Of a stretch of 64,000 nt of DNA, positions 34,758-43,200 are shown piece after piece. The stretch comes from Verrucomicrobiota bacterium (GTDB lineage Bacteria > Verrucomicrobiota > Verrucomicrobiia > Limisphaerales > J093), in the NCBI GenBank assembly GCA_016716505.1, contig JADJWF010000011.1, forward strand, positions 434,001 to 498,000, written 5' to 3'. The translations under genes and the position numbers were made by a program. Position 1 is the first letter of the stretch, and every line of letters starts with the position of its first letter. Under the pieces are notes generated by a model. The model did no database searches and was not told the DNA's origin. It worked only from the letters and a program-made list of their open reading frames with translations.

Positions 34758-36026
34758 TCCGGGAAGGGCGGCTCCGCGGATCAGCGCCCGCTCGCGCTGC
34801 AACAAGGTTGGATGCGAGTGGTGAAAGACGCTGTACCACGGATGCGGGGTCAAATTGCTCAGGTTCTCCCCCGACAATCTCCGGAGGGCGCGGACCAGCG
34901 CGTCCGGGCTGCCCATCATCTTCGCCGCGAACTCGTCCGCCTCGTACTCGAATCGCCGCGACCACCAATTCATCAGCGGCGACAGCCAGAACGCCACCGC
35001 CCCTCCCAAGAGACCGAACAAAAGGATCGCCACCGCTGGATGCGGATCTGCGAACCCGAACGCCGCGTAGAACGGCTGCTGCCCGGCCAGCCAGCCCAGA
35101 AGACCGAGACCAGCCAGCAGGCCCACCGCCATCGCCCCCAGCATCTTGGGGACGTGCCGCCGGCGGTAATGTCCGATCTCGTGTGCCAGCACCGCTTCCA
35201 ACTCCTCGCCAGTCAGTTGTTCAATCAACGTGTCGAACAAAATGATTCGGCGGAAACGTCCCAGCCCCGCGAAGAAGGCGTTCGAGTGGCGGGATCGCCG
35301 GCTGCCATCCATCACTAGCAGGTCGCGAATCTTGAAGTGAGTCCGGTCTGCCAGGGCGAGCAGTCGGTCGCGAAGCGGCCCCGCGGCCAGCGGCCTCAGG
35401 TTGTTGAACAACGGGAGAATCACCACGGGCATCAGTGCGGCCACGGTCACCTGAACCATCAGCACCACCCCCCAGGCCCAGAGCCACCAAGTCCCTCCCA
35501 TCCATTCCACCAGTTTTAAGATCAACGCCAGCAGGGGCCACAGCAGGGCAAGCGACAGCAGAAAGCCCTTGAAACGGTCGAGCCACCAGGTGCGCTGAGT
35601 GGTGCGATTGAAGCCGAAGCGCTCCTCCAGCCGAAACTGGGCGTACCACGAGACCGGCAATCCCGCGGCGGAAAACGCTGCGCCGACGAGCAGCACAAAG
35701 CCCGCCGCGCCCCAGACACTGCCGCTGGCAGCGGTCCCGGTCCGACTCCAGAGCCACGGCAACAGACCGGACCACAGGACAGCCAGGAGGAGCACCCCCT
35801 CCAGCCACGATGCCGCCATGGCGAGGCGGCTTTTCGCGAGCGTGTATTCCACCGCCCGCCGATGAGTCCCAGGATCCGTGGCTGCCCGCAGCTCCTCGGG
35901 CAACTCGGTCGCGTGTTCCTCAACGTGACGCGCGTTCAGGCGTTCCAAAGCCAGCTCCCCGGCGACCCGCGCGAGAATCAGCACGGTGCCGGCGAGAAAC
36001 GCGGGTTGGGTCCAATCGAGTGCCAT
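34755..36026 (-). CDS. M48-family (Ste24-like) membrane metalloprotease
   Basis: A 423-residue zinc protease with several membrane helices in the N-terminal half. The zinc motif HEIGH (EAVLAHEIGHYRRRHVPKM) and the downstream Glu in FEYEADEFAAKMMGS are complete. QFRLEERFGFNRTTQRTWWLDRFKG is typical of Ste24/CAAX prenyl protease 1 homologs. Bacterial members are thought to act in membrane protein quality control. Confidence 0.93.
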   Translation of the reverse strand: MALDWTQPAFLAGTVLILARVAGELALERLNARHVEEHATELPEELRAATDPGTHRRAVEYTLAKSRLAMAASWLEGVLLLAVLWSGLLPWLWSRTGTAASGSVWGAAGFVLLVGAAFSAAGLPVSWYAQFRLEERFGFNRTTQRTWWLDRFKGFLLSLALLWPLLALILKLVEWMGGTWWLWAWGVVLMVQVTVAALMPVVILPLFNNLRPLAAGPLRDRLLALADRTHFKIRDLLVMDGSRRSRHSNAFFAGLGRFRRIILFDTLIEQLTGEELEAVLAHEIGHYRRRHVPKMLGAMAVGLLAGLGLLGWLAGQQPFYAAFGFADPHPAVAILLFGLLGGAVAFWLSPLMNWWSRRFEYEADEFAAKMMGSPDALVRALRRLSGENLSNLTPHPWYSVFHHSHPTLLQRERALIRGAALPG

Positions 36027-36449
36027 CGGCCGGAGTCGGCGGACGCGGTGTACTTGCGCCGCCCGCCCTCCGCGGCGGGATCATGCCGGACCTCCGGCGC
36101 CGACCGAAGCCGGAAAGCATGACGCCCGGACCCCGGGGCAATTGGGTTGGAGACGCCGGACCGGAAAGCTACCCGATTTGCTCCCGGCGATGAGATTCGC
36201 GCTCGGGGGCCTCCCGAACCGGCACCGTCAGGCGGGGCGCTGCCGGCCGCCCTCCGGCAATTCGGCTTGCCGCGCTTGGGAAGCCGGGCAGAGTCGTCGC
36301 AACGTCGTGAGGGGCGAACGAAATTGGCGGGTCGCCTTTGCTCCGTTGCTGCAAATTTGCCGGTGTTCTTGCCGGGGCACTCTCCGGCGCCGGGATGAAC
36401 GGCGGCGCTGGTCAGAGCGGCCCCTACCCCGCTTCACGATGGTGCCCTC
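36027..36449. other. Intergenic stretch before tRNA-Ile
   Basis: About 420 bases with only short GC-skewed open frames on both strands. I see no gene, RNA or clear repeat; it probably holds the promoters of the M48 gene and the tRNA. Confidence 0.6.
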
Positions 36450-36525
36450 GGGCCCATAGCTCAGTGGTTAGAGCAGGCGACTCATAATCGCTTGGTCGGG
36501 GGTTCAAATCCCTCTGGGCCCACCA
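36450..36525 (+). tRNA. tRNA-Ile(CAT)
   Basis: Cloverleaf with encoded CCA. The anticodon loop CTCATAA gives CAT. The body (TCAGTGGTTAGAGCAGGCGA, then CTCATAATCGCTTGGTCG) is close to E. coli ileX, whose C34 is modified to lysidine, so it reads AUA rather than AUG. It is the probable attachment site of the conjugative element that follows. Confidence 0.93.
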
Positions 36526-36550
36526 TACTTACGCAAACAGGCAAACCGTG

Positions 36551-36572
36551 CTTGGCCAATTCTTGGCCAATT
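36551..36572. repeat. Tandem 11-bp repeat next to tRNA-Ile
   Basis: Two perfect, adjacent copies of CTTGGCCAATT, 25 bases beyond the tRNA end. Short direct repeats here are typical integrase arm-type sites at an attL/attR. That role is inferred. Confidence 0.6.
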
Positions 36573-36801
36573 TTCAGGTTCTCGGTTGGGCAAATCGCGA
36601 ACGACACGCGCCCACTCGAAGGGGTGGCCAGGCAGCCCAACAGCAGAGAAATGGATCGTCTAACGCCCGTATGGGTGGTGGTCCGTTGAGACGCTTGAAT
36701 TCCGGAATTCACAGGGGGCACTCTATCGTTCTGCGCGGGCCGACTTCCGAACTTTGCGCCGACGCGGCCGATTCGGACGGGGATGCTTCACAGAAAGTTT
36801 C

Positions 36802-36823
36802 AGTGTGAGCGAAAGCTCACGCT
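36802..36823. repeat. Hairpin with GAAA loop
   Basis: AGTGTGAGC-GAAA-GCTCACGCT: a 9-bp stem with one G-T pair and a GNRA tetraloop. It lies 115 bases before the start of the orphan gene at 36938. It may be a regulatory RNA structure or a REP-like element; there is no T-run. Confidence 0.5.
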
Positions 36824-36937
36824 TCCTCAAATCTTGCCGAGTGGAGACCAGCGGCGCACACATGCTCCCTGCGCGCTTCCACCAAGAGCTATTTTGGCAT
36901 TTGCAGTCCGGACCTAAGCATCCAAGATTATGGATTA

Positions 36938-38407
36938 ATGTCCGCGAATCCTCAGTACAAGGAATGCATGGATTGGCTTGCTTCGTGCGATGCCGCACGC
37001 GCCGAGATGGGGTACGAATGGCTCCTCGGATATCTCACGTCGGCCACTACCGCCGACAAGGCCATGTTTATCGCAGATTTGAAGGACCATCGAGCCGAGC
37101 ATCTCAACCTCCTGGCGAAACAGATCTCCGCGTGCAAGGCGATCGAAAGATTCGCATTCGACGTGAGCAAGGCCAGCGAGTGTCGTGTGTCGTTTGGAGA
37201 CATCCACATCACTTACAATGAGTCTGCCCTGTTCTCAATCCTCCTCCAGGAATATGAAGCCGCTTCGATCCAGGATCGAACTCTAGCTGCGATTGAGCAA
37301 GCGTTGAGGGCCTCGCTGAACCGGTTTCTTGAGCTCAGTGTCAACCAGATCGAGGTGCTCTGCCGTTTCATGCTGGCCCTGAGCGACCATTTCAAAAGCC
37401 TATGCCTCGGTAACGCTCGAGTCTTCCTGGTTGATCTGCCGGTCGGAAACTCGCTGATTGTGCATTTGCTCAGGGATCTCCTTTCGCCACCGGCGAACGT
37501 CCAGATTCTTCGCGCCTCCCTCTCACGAAACGACTCAAGACGCGTGGGTGTCACCCGCGGCCAGTTGTTGGCCGAACTCATTGGGGAGATCGGAGTAAGA
37601 CCCAACGATGTAATCTTTTACGTCGATGAGTGGAGAACCGGCGCGAATTTCCACGCGATTTGCCAAAGGCTTCAGAAACTGACCCCGAGAGGCGCCTTCT
37701 TCTTCCCGGCCGCAGTGGTAGCGCAAGATGCCGCTCGGCAGGCACGCTACCAGTCCTACTGCACAGCCCATGATGAAATCTTGCAGACTTGGGGGGTCAA
37801 TGGCTCGGATTACCGTATGGAGTTCCCGCCACTAAACAGTCCCATAAAGGGTGAGGGCTACTTCTTCTGGTCCGAAAAGGACAGGATGGCTGGGTTTCGC
37901 AAACTCCAGTTGCACGGTGCGATTCTCAGCTCGATACATGAGACGCTGGAACTATTGCAGCGAGATAAAGACAGGCTGACCCTCACCCTTGCTGTGCTGC
38001 TTGGGTACTTGGCGCCGCGGTACAATCTGCCCGGCACGCCGGAAAGAGCTCTGCCAATGCTCATCAGGATGTTTCCGACGTGGTACAAGGATTACAGGGA
38101 ATGCCAAAAGGAACTGGAGGCGTGCGCAGAAGGGCTTGCTCAAGGGGGCGAGGTCGAGAATCTGAGGGATGAGTTGGATGACCTGGTCTCCGTTTTTGGA
38201 AAGGTCTTAAACAAGCGGCCTGCCAAAATGGCAATGATAACGGCAACTACCTACCTGCAGCGGTTCGGCTCGCTTGATCCCGCAGACCGGTATTATTTCG
38301 ACGCACAAGCCCCCGTCCTGGCGTGCTTGGAGGGAACGGCCGCTACCGTGCATCAAACCACAGTGAACTTTCTGAAATCGCGTATGCAGGCGCTCCGGCG
38401 CTCCTGA
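36938..38407 (+). CDS. Protein of unknown function with phosphoribosyltransferase-like loop
   Basis: A 489-residue soluble protein; the DNA is visibly less GC-rich than the core genes. The central region VRPNDVIFYVDEWRTGANFHAICQRLQKLTPRGAFFFPAAVVA has the hydrophobic strand, acidic residues and T-G turn of a type I phosphoribosyltransferase PRPP loop, and VFLVDLPVGNSLIVHLLRDLL could be the preceding strand-loop-helix. The N-terminal about 150 and C-terminal about 150 residues are helical. No family recognised. Being the first gene inside a tRNA-integrated element, it could be cargo, for example defence. This is speculative. Confidence 0.75.
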   Translation: MSANPQYKECMDWLASCDAARAEMGYEWLLGYLTSATTADKAMFIADLKDHRAEHLNLLAKQISACKAIERFAFDVSKASECRVSFGDIHITYNESALFSILLQEYEAASIQDRTLAAIEQALRASLNRFLELSVNQIEVLCRFMLALSDHFKSLCLGNARVFLVDLPVGNSLIVHLLRDLLSPPANVQILRASLSRNDSRRVGVTRGQLLAELIGEIGVRPNDVIFYVDEWRTGANFHAICQRLQKLTPRGAFFFPAAVVAQDAARQARYQSYCTAHDEILQTWGVNGSDYRMEFPPLNSPIKGEGYFFWSEKDRMAGFRKLQLHGAILSSIHETLELLQRDKDRLTLTLAVLLGYLAPRYNLPGTPERALPMLIRMFPTWYKDYRECQKELEACAEGLAQGGEVENLRDELDDLVSVFGKVLNKRPAKMAMITATTYLQRFGSLDPADRYYFDAQAPVLACLEGTAATVHQTTVNFLKSRMQALRRS

Positions 38408-38423
38408 ACGCGTGAGTTTCGAC

Positions 38424-38609
38424 TCAGCGTCCGCTCAGATACCGGTCGATCTCGGCTCTTGGAATGAGGATGCGGCGAAGCCCTGGCAGTTTTCGAAGCA
38501 CCTTGCGGCGGACGAGTCGTCGGACGGTTTCTTTACAGACGCCCAGCGCGGTTGCGGCGGCATCGATGTCCAGTGTCTGGCAGTCGGGAGCGGTCGTTGC
38601 GATGTTCAT
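38424..38609 (-). CDS. Excisionase-like helix-turn-helix protein
   Basis: 61 residues from the ATG at 38609. DIDAAATALGVCKETVRRLVRRKVLRKLPGLRRILIPRAEIDRYLSG is the winged-helix HTH_17 pattern (AlpA/Xis-like). The frame is open further upstream to 38684, but that part looks non-coding. An Xis near the att site would direct excision. It is convergent with the orphan gene. Confidence 0.75.
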   Translation of the reverse strand: MNIATTAPDCQTLDIDAAATALGVCKETVRRLVRRKVLRKLPGLRRILIPRAEIDRYLSGR

Positions 38610-38794
38610 AATTGAGTTTTCCACGAGCGACAGCATACGCCCCATGACGACTGACTTGGTGTATCTGCTGCACACACTGGGCAACCGGACCGCGACAACT
38701 TAAGCAGCTTCGCGTGGCGGGGACGAATTCTCGGTCGCGAAGCAGCCTGCGCTCTCCAACAGTCCCTCCCTGTTTTCGGAGTGAACCCCTGATC

Positions 38795-39082
38795 CTAACC
38801 AGGAGTGTTGTGCGAGTCTGGGGCGTCCCCCATGATCAGGCGGGTGCGACCGCCGTCGGCATCTGAAGACATGCCCGGAGAAGCGAGCATGATCCCGACA
38901 ATTGCGCGCGTTTGGGGCGAGGCCGGTATTGGAGGCGGCGACTTGCGCCTGCGGAACAGAAGCCAGGCGATAGCGAAAAGGCAACCCCATGCGAAGACCA
39001 TGAATAAATAAAGACCGTACTCGTGAATGAATTGGGTAAGCTCATGCTCGACTTTTCCGACGTATAGAATCGGGTCTTCCAT
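38795..39082 (-). CDS. Small single-pass membrane protein
   Basis: About 95 residues. A short N-terminus (MEDPILYVGKVEHELTQFIHEYG) is followed by one membrane helix (LYLFMVFAWGCLFAIAWLLF), RRRK positive charges and a Pro/Ser-rich tail. The start codon is only about 10 bases from the IS1595-family element, so its promoter has probably been displaced. Function unknown. Confidence 0.55.
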   Translation of the reverse strand: MEDPILYVGKVEHELTQFIHEYGLYLFMVFAWGCLFAIAWLLFRRRKSPPPIPASPQTRAIVGIMLASPGMSSDADGGRTRLIMGDAPDSHNTPG

Positions 39083-39092
39083 TTTCACAAAT

Positions 39093-40108
39093 GGGGCTAT
39101 TTAATTCACGCCAGTACTGCCTACGGGTTGGGGTGAAGCCAAGAGCGGTCTCCCGCCCACCATGTTCTTGTATGGGGAAGGTTCCACTTGCACCGCTTGC
39201 TGAAGCAGCCGGTAAAAGAGCTTGCCGCGCGATCGCGATGTGCGGCGGTTGAACCGAAACGTGAACTCGTCCAGATAGTAATCCAGATGGGCGGCCCGCA
39301 CGGCCCCTTGATGCGTGCCCAGTAACCAACGCTGCAACAGGGAAGCCACCCGATTCGCCCGCGGCAGAAGATTCTCGCCCACGATCGCGGTCGGGCGGAC
39401 GATCTCGTGTCGATAGCCTTGGGTCGCCAGTTGGGCATATCCGCTCCATCCGTCCGTGAGCACTTGGCTGCCGAGTTCCACTCCTTGGCCCACAGCCTCC
39501 GTCAATGTCGGCGAGGAGGCGTTGGGGACGCGTCTCAACCGAATTCGCCCGATCTTGGCTCCGTCCGCTTGGGCGGCGATCAAGACCAAGGCCTTGCCCT
39601 CGGCACCGCGACCACGTTTGCCTGACCGCTCTCCGCCCACGTACACTTCATCGACTTCAATCGTGCCCGACAAACGATCTCGCCCCGGACGAACCATCGC
39701 CCGCCGCAGTTTGTGCAGCCAACTCCAAGCTGTGACGTAGCTACCCAGCCCCAAGATCCGTTGCAGCCCCAGGGCGCTGGCACCGTACTTCTGTCCTGTC
39801 ACATACCAAATCGCGCGAAACCAAAGCCGCAGCGGCTTGTGGGTATCTTGGAAGATCGTTCCCGCCGTCATGGACGCTGCATAAAGACAGGCAGCACAGA
39901 GACGCTGCTGCCGTTTGGTCTTCCATCCGGAACGATGTCCACAGCGCGGGCAGGCGAAGCCCTCCGGCCAGCGCAACCGCTCCAGGTAGTCCTGACACGC
40001 CGCTTCTGTCGCGAAGCGCTCGTCAAATTCCAACTGGTCGCATGGATAATCTTCTTCCATCGCCAAAACTCTAGCCGTTGTGTGTACTGGCGTCAATTAA
40101 ATAGCCCC
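39093..40108. mobile_element. IS1595-family insertion sequence
   Basis: A 1016-bp element with 25-bp terminal inverted repeats starting GGGGCTATTTAATT and differing at one position. It contains one transposase gene. TTCACAAAT occurs on both sides (39084-39092 and 40111-40119). On the left it touches the repeat; on the right two A residues intervene, so the target duplication is slightly irregular. IS1595 elements normally make 8-bp duplications. Confidence 0.88.
39101..40060 (-). CDS. IS1595-family transposase (ISXO2-like)
   Basis: About 319 residues from the ATG before EEDYPCDQLEFDERF. N-terminal zinc ribbon (CPRCGHRSGW...CAAC), then the ISXO2-like DDE domain: GTIEVDEVYVGGERSGKRGRG, QVLTDGWSGYAQL, and the terminal LDYYLDEFTFRFNRR. 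It appears complete and potentially active. A longer reading to 40096 enters the inverted repeat. Confidence 0.92.
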   Translation of the reverse strand: MEEDYPCDQLEFDERFATEAACQDYLERLRWPEGFACPRCGHRSGWKTKRQQRLCAACLYAASMTAGTIFQDTHKPLRLWFRAIWYVTGQKYGASALGLQRILGLGSYVTAWSWLHKLRRAMVRPGRDRLSGTIEVDEVYVGGERSGKRGRGAEGKALVLIAAQADGAKIGRIRLRRVPNASSPTLTEAVGQGVELGSQVLTDGWSGYAQLATQGYRHEIVRPTAIVGENLLPRANRVASLLQRWLLGTHQGAVRAAHLDYYLDEFTFRFNRRTSRSRGKLFYRLLQQAVQVEPSPYKNMVGGRPLLASPQPVGSTGVN

Positions 40109-40295
40109 AATTCACAAATACGTTCGACGTCAGTATATTCGCTGGCAACAAGCAGGTCGTCAAGTTTGCCGCAGGCTACAAGAGAGATAAGCGGCTTCGC
40201 TTCGGTGGTAATCGATATCGCACGCCGACCGCTGGGGCGCTGTCAGAACTGCCTCAGCCTTGGGGTTGCCATTTCACAGTGAAGAAACCGAGATT

Positions 40296-43200
40296 TCACA
40301 CCCTAACTCCCATGCGTCTTTTGTGTCGAACCCCCTCCGCGGCTCGTTGGATCTCGGAATTCTTCACCTCGTTGTCATCTCCAGAAACCGCTTCAGCCTG
40401 GCTGGGAGCCTGGTTCTTCGTCAGGTCGAGCTTTTCTTCAATCTCGCATTGGCGGCGGCACAACTCCTGGTAGCGCTCCTCATGCTCGAACGGAGCGCCG
40501 ACTTTGGTTTCAAGTTCCTTGCTCCGCTTGTGGGCATCGGCGATGTCGGTTTCGACTTTCGCAGCCCGTTCTTCAAAGCCTTGGACGGCCGCTTCCACCG
40601 AGCGAATTGTGCCCAGCGCCGTGTCCGTGATGCGGGCGCCGTAGCTGTTGTGGCCGCGCAACACAACCTCAACCGCGTTGTTGAAGCCCGGGCGCAGAAA
40701 CAAATCAAAGCCGGCGAAACGCCCGATACGGACATCGTCTCCAAAGCAGTTCCTGATCTTCTCCGCCCTGCGGAGGATCAACTCCCCGGCGATGCCCCGG
40801 TTGTCGAGGTTCTGGCCATCGAGTTCGATGGTGAACTTGTCACCAGAAGTGTCCTGACGCGCGGCAATGTCCTGGCGCAGATTGGCCAGCCTGGTGGTGA
40901 AGGTTTCGGCATCCTCGTGTGAACGGCGCAGGTTTGTCCGGATTCGATACTGCTCCTCGGCATGGGCCGAACGGAGCCGGGTGAGCCGGATCAACTCGGC
41001 GTCCACCTGCGCCTTTTCGATCACAAGGGGGTTGCCGGAGGCGATGGCTTTGACTTCAGCGTAGGTCAGGGCGGCCGAATCGAGGTCCTCAAGCCGGCGG
41101 ATGGTCATGTCGCCGCTCATAACCTGGGCGATGAACTTGGCCTTGGTCTCCAAGGTTTGCCACATGTAGGCATCAAACGACCCTTCGGTGACATAACGAA
41201 AGACCGAGACGACCGCGTTCTTGTTGCCCTGCCGCAGGATTCGTCCCTCGCGCTGCTCCACGTCCGCAGGCCGCCAAGGCGCGTCGAGGTGATGAAGCGC
41301 AATCAGGCGTTCTTGCACATTCGTTCCCGACCCCATCTTCTGCGTGCTACCGAACAGAACGCGGACCTTGCCGGCCCGCACATCCCGGAAGAGGGCGAGT
41401 TTCGATGCGTCAGAATCGTAGTCCTGAATGAACGCAATCTCCCGCGTCGGCACGCCGAGCCGCTCCAATTTGTCGGCCATATCGCGATACGCCGAGAAGC
41501 CCTTGTCCTTCGGCGTCGAGAGGTCGCAGAACACCAGTTGCGCGCAACGTTCCGCCGCAGTCACCTGCCAGATACGATGAATGTTTTCGACAGCCAGATT
41601 GACCTTGCCTTGCGGTTCGTCGGGCGTCGTGGGCTCCATCAGGCGCAGATCCAGCGCCGCCTTGCGTCCCTCGGACGTAATCTTCAGCATGTTGTCCTCG
41701 CGGGGGTCAACCCGGCCGCTTTTCAACCGATCAGCCCGCTCGGCGAGTTCCTGGACAAATGCCTTCAACTCCGGCGTCGCAGGCGCGTTGCGAATGGCAG
41801 GCTTCTCACCATCAAGCTGCGGGCGAGGGAGATTAAGCATCGCCGCCGTCTGCACATCCGCGCTCTGGCGAAACATCTGCATGAGTTCGGGCACGTTGAT
41901 GAAACGGGCGAACCGAGTATTGAGCCGGTAGCCGGCGCCATCGGGGGAAAGTTCCATGGCCGTGACGGGCTCGCCGAACGTCGCCGCCCAGGAGTCGAAA
42001 TGATGGAGGTTGTGCTTCTTGAGTTGGTCGGCCTGGAGATACCGCTGCATGGTGAACATCTCCGCCATGCTGTTCGCGATGGGTGTGCCAGTCGCGAACA
42101 CTACGCCTCCTCCACCGTTGAGCGACTGGACATGGCGGACTTTCAAATACATGTCGAACGCCCGTTCGCTGGCGGTCTGCGGCAGGCCAGCGATGCGCGT
42201 CATCTTCGTGACGTAAAACAGATTCTTGAAATAGTGCGCCTCGTCCACGAACAACCGGTCCACGCCGAGTTCCTCGAAGGTCAGCGTATTGTCCTTCTTG
42301 TGCTCGGCGGTGAGCGCCTGCAGGCGGGCTTCCAGGCGCTTTTTCGCCCGTTCGATCTCCTTCACCAGGCGGCGATTCGATGAATCGGCGTGCTGACGTT
42401 TGATCATCTCCAACTCGTGGAGTTGTTCCTGGAAGAACCGCTCCTGCGTCTCGCGCGCCAGCGGGATGCGCTCAAAACCGGAGTGGGTAACGATGACAGC
42501 ATCCCAGTTCCCTGTCGCAATCCGGCTGAAGAGCTTCTTCCGGTTCTGCGACTCGAAATCCTCCTTGCCAGCGACCAGGATGTTCGCGCCCGGATACAGC
42601 GTGAGCAGTTCGGTCGAGAACTGGCCGAGCATGTGGTTGGGGACGGTAAAAATCGGTTTGCGGGCGAGGCCGAGCCGCTTCAGTTCCATGGCGGCGGCGA
42701 CCATGGTGTAGGTCTTTCCCGCACCGACGACGTGTGCCAGGAGCGTGTTGGGCGTTTGCAGGATGCGCCAGACGCCCGCTTTCTGGTGTCCGTGGAGTTG
42801 AATTGCCCCACTGGCGCCTGGCAGCGTCAGGTGGTCGCCGTTGAATGTGCGGACGCGCGTGTGATTGAAAGTGTCGTTGTAAAGGCGGCAGAGCCGTTCG
42901 CGCCGCGAGTCATCAGACCAAACCCACTCCTTGAAACGTTCCTTGATGCGCTCCTGTTTCTCGCGGGCAGCCTCGGTGGCCTCGGCGTTGACGACGGGCT
43001 TTTTGTCCTCGTTAAGGTCATAGACCGTGGGGGTTTTGAGGTTGAGGGCATCTTCAATGAGTTCGAGTGCCGTGTATCGGTCAGTGCCCCAATCAGTCGT
43101 GTTGGCCGTGGCTGTACGAGCCTCCCAATCGGCGTTCAAATGCCAAGTGCCGAGCGCATGGAGATGGCCGATCTCGACACGGGACGCGATATTGAGCAAC

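Noticed and set aside
36482..36721. Minus-strand ORF ending inside tRNA-Ile (VGPEGFEPPTKRL)
   Set aside because: A common artefact of translating tRNA genes; not an integrase C-terminus as far as can be seen.
40962..42383. 473-codon plus-strand frame over the methylase-helicase
   Set aside because: Antisense shadow; helicase motifs are on the minus strand.
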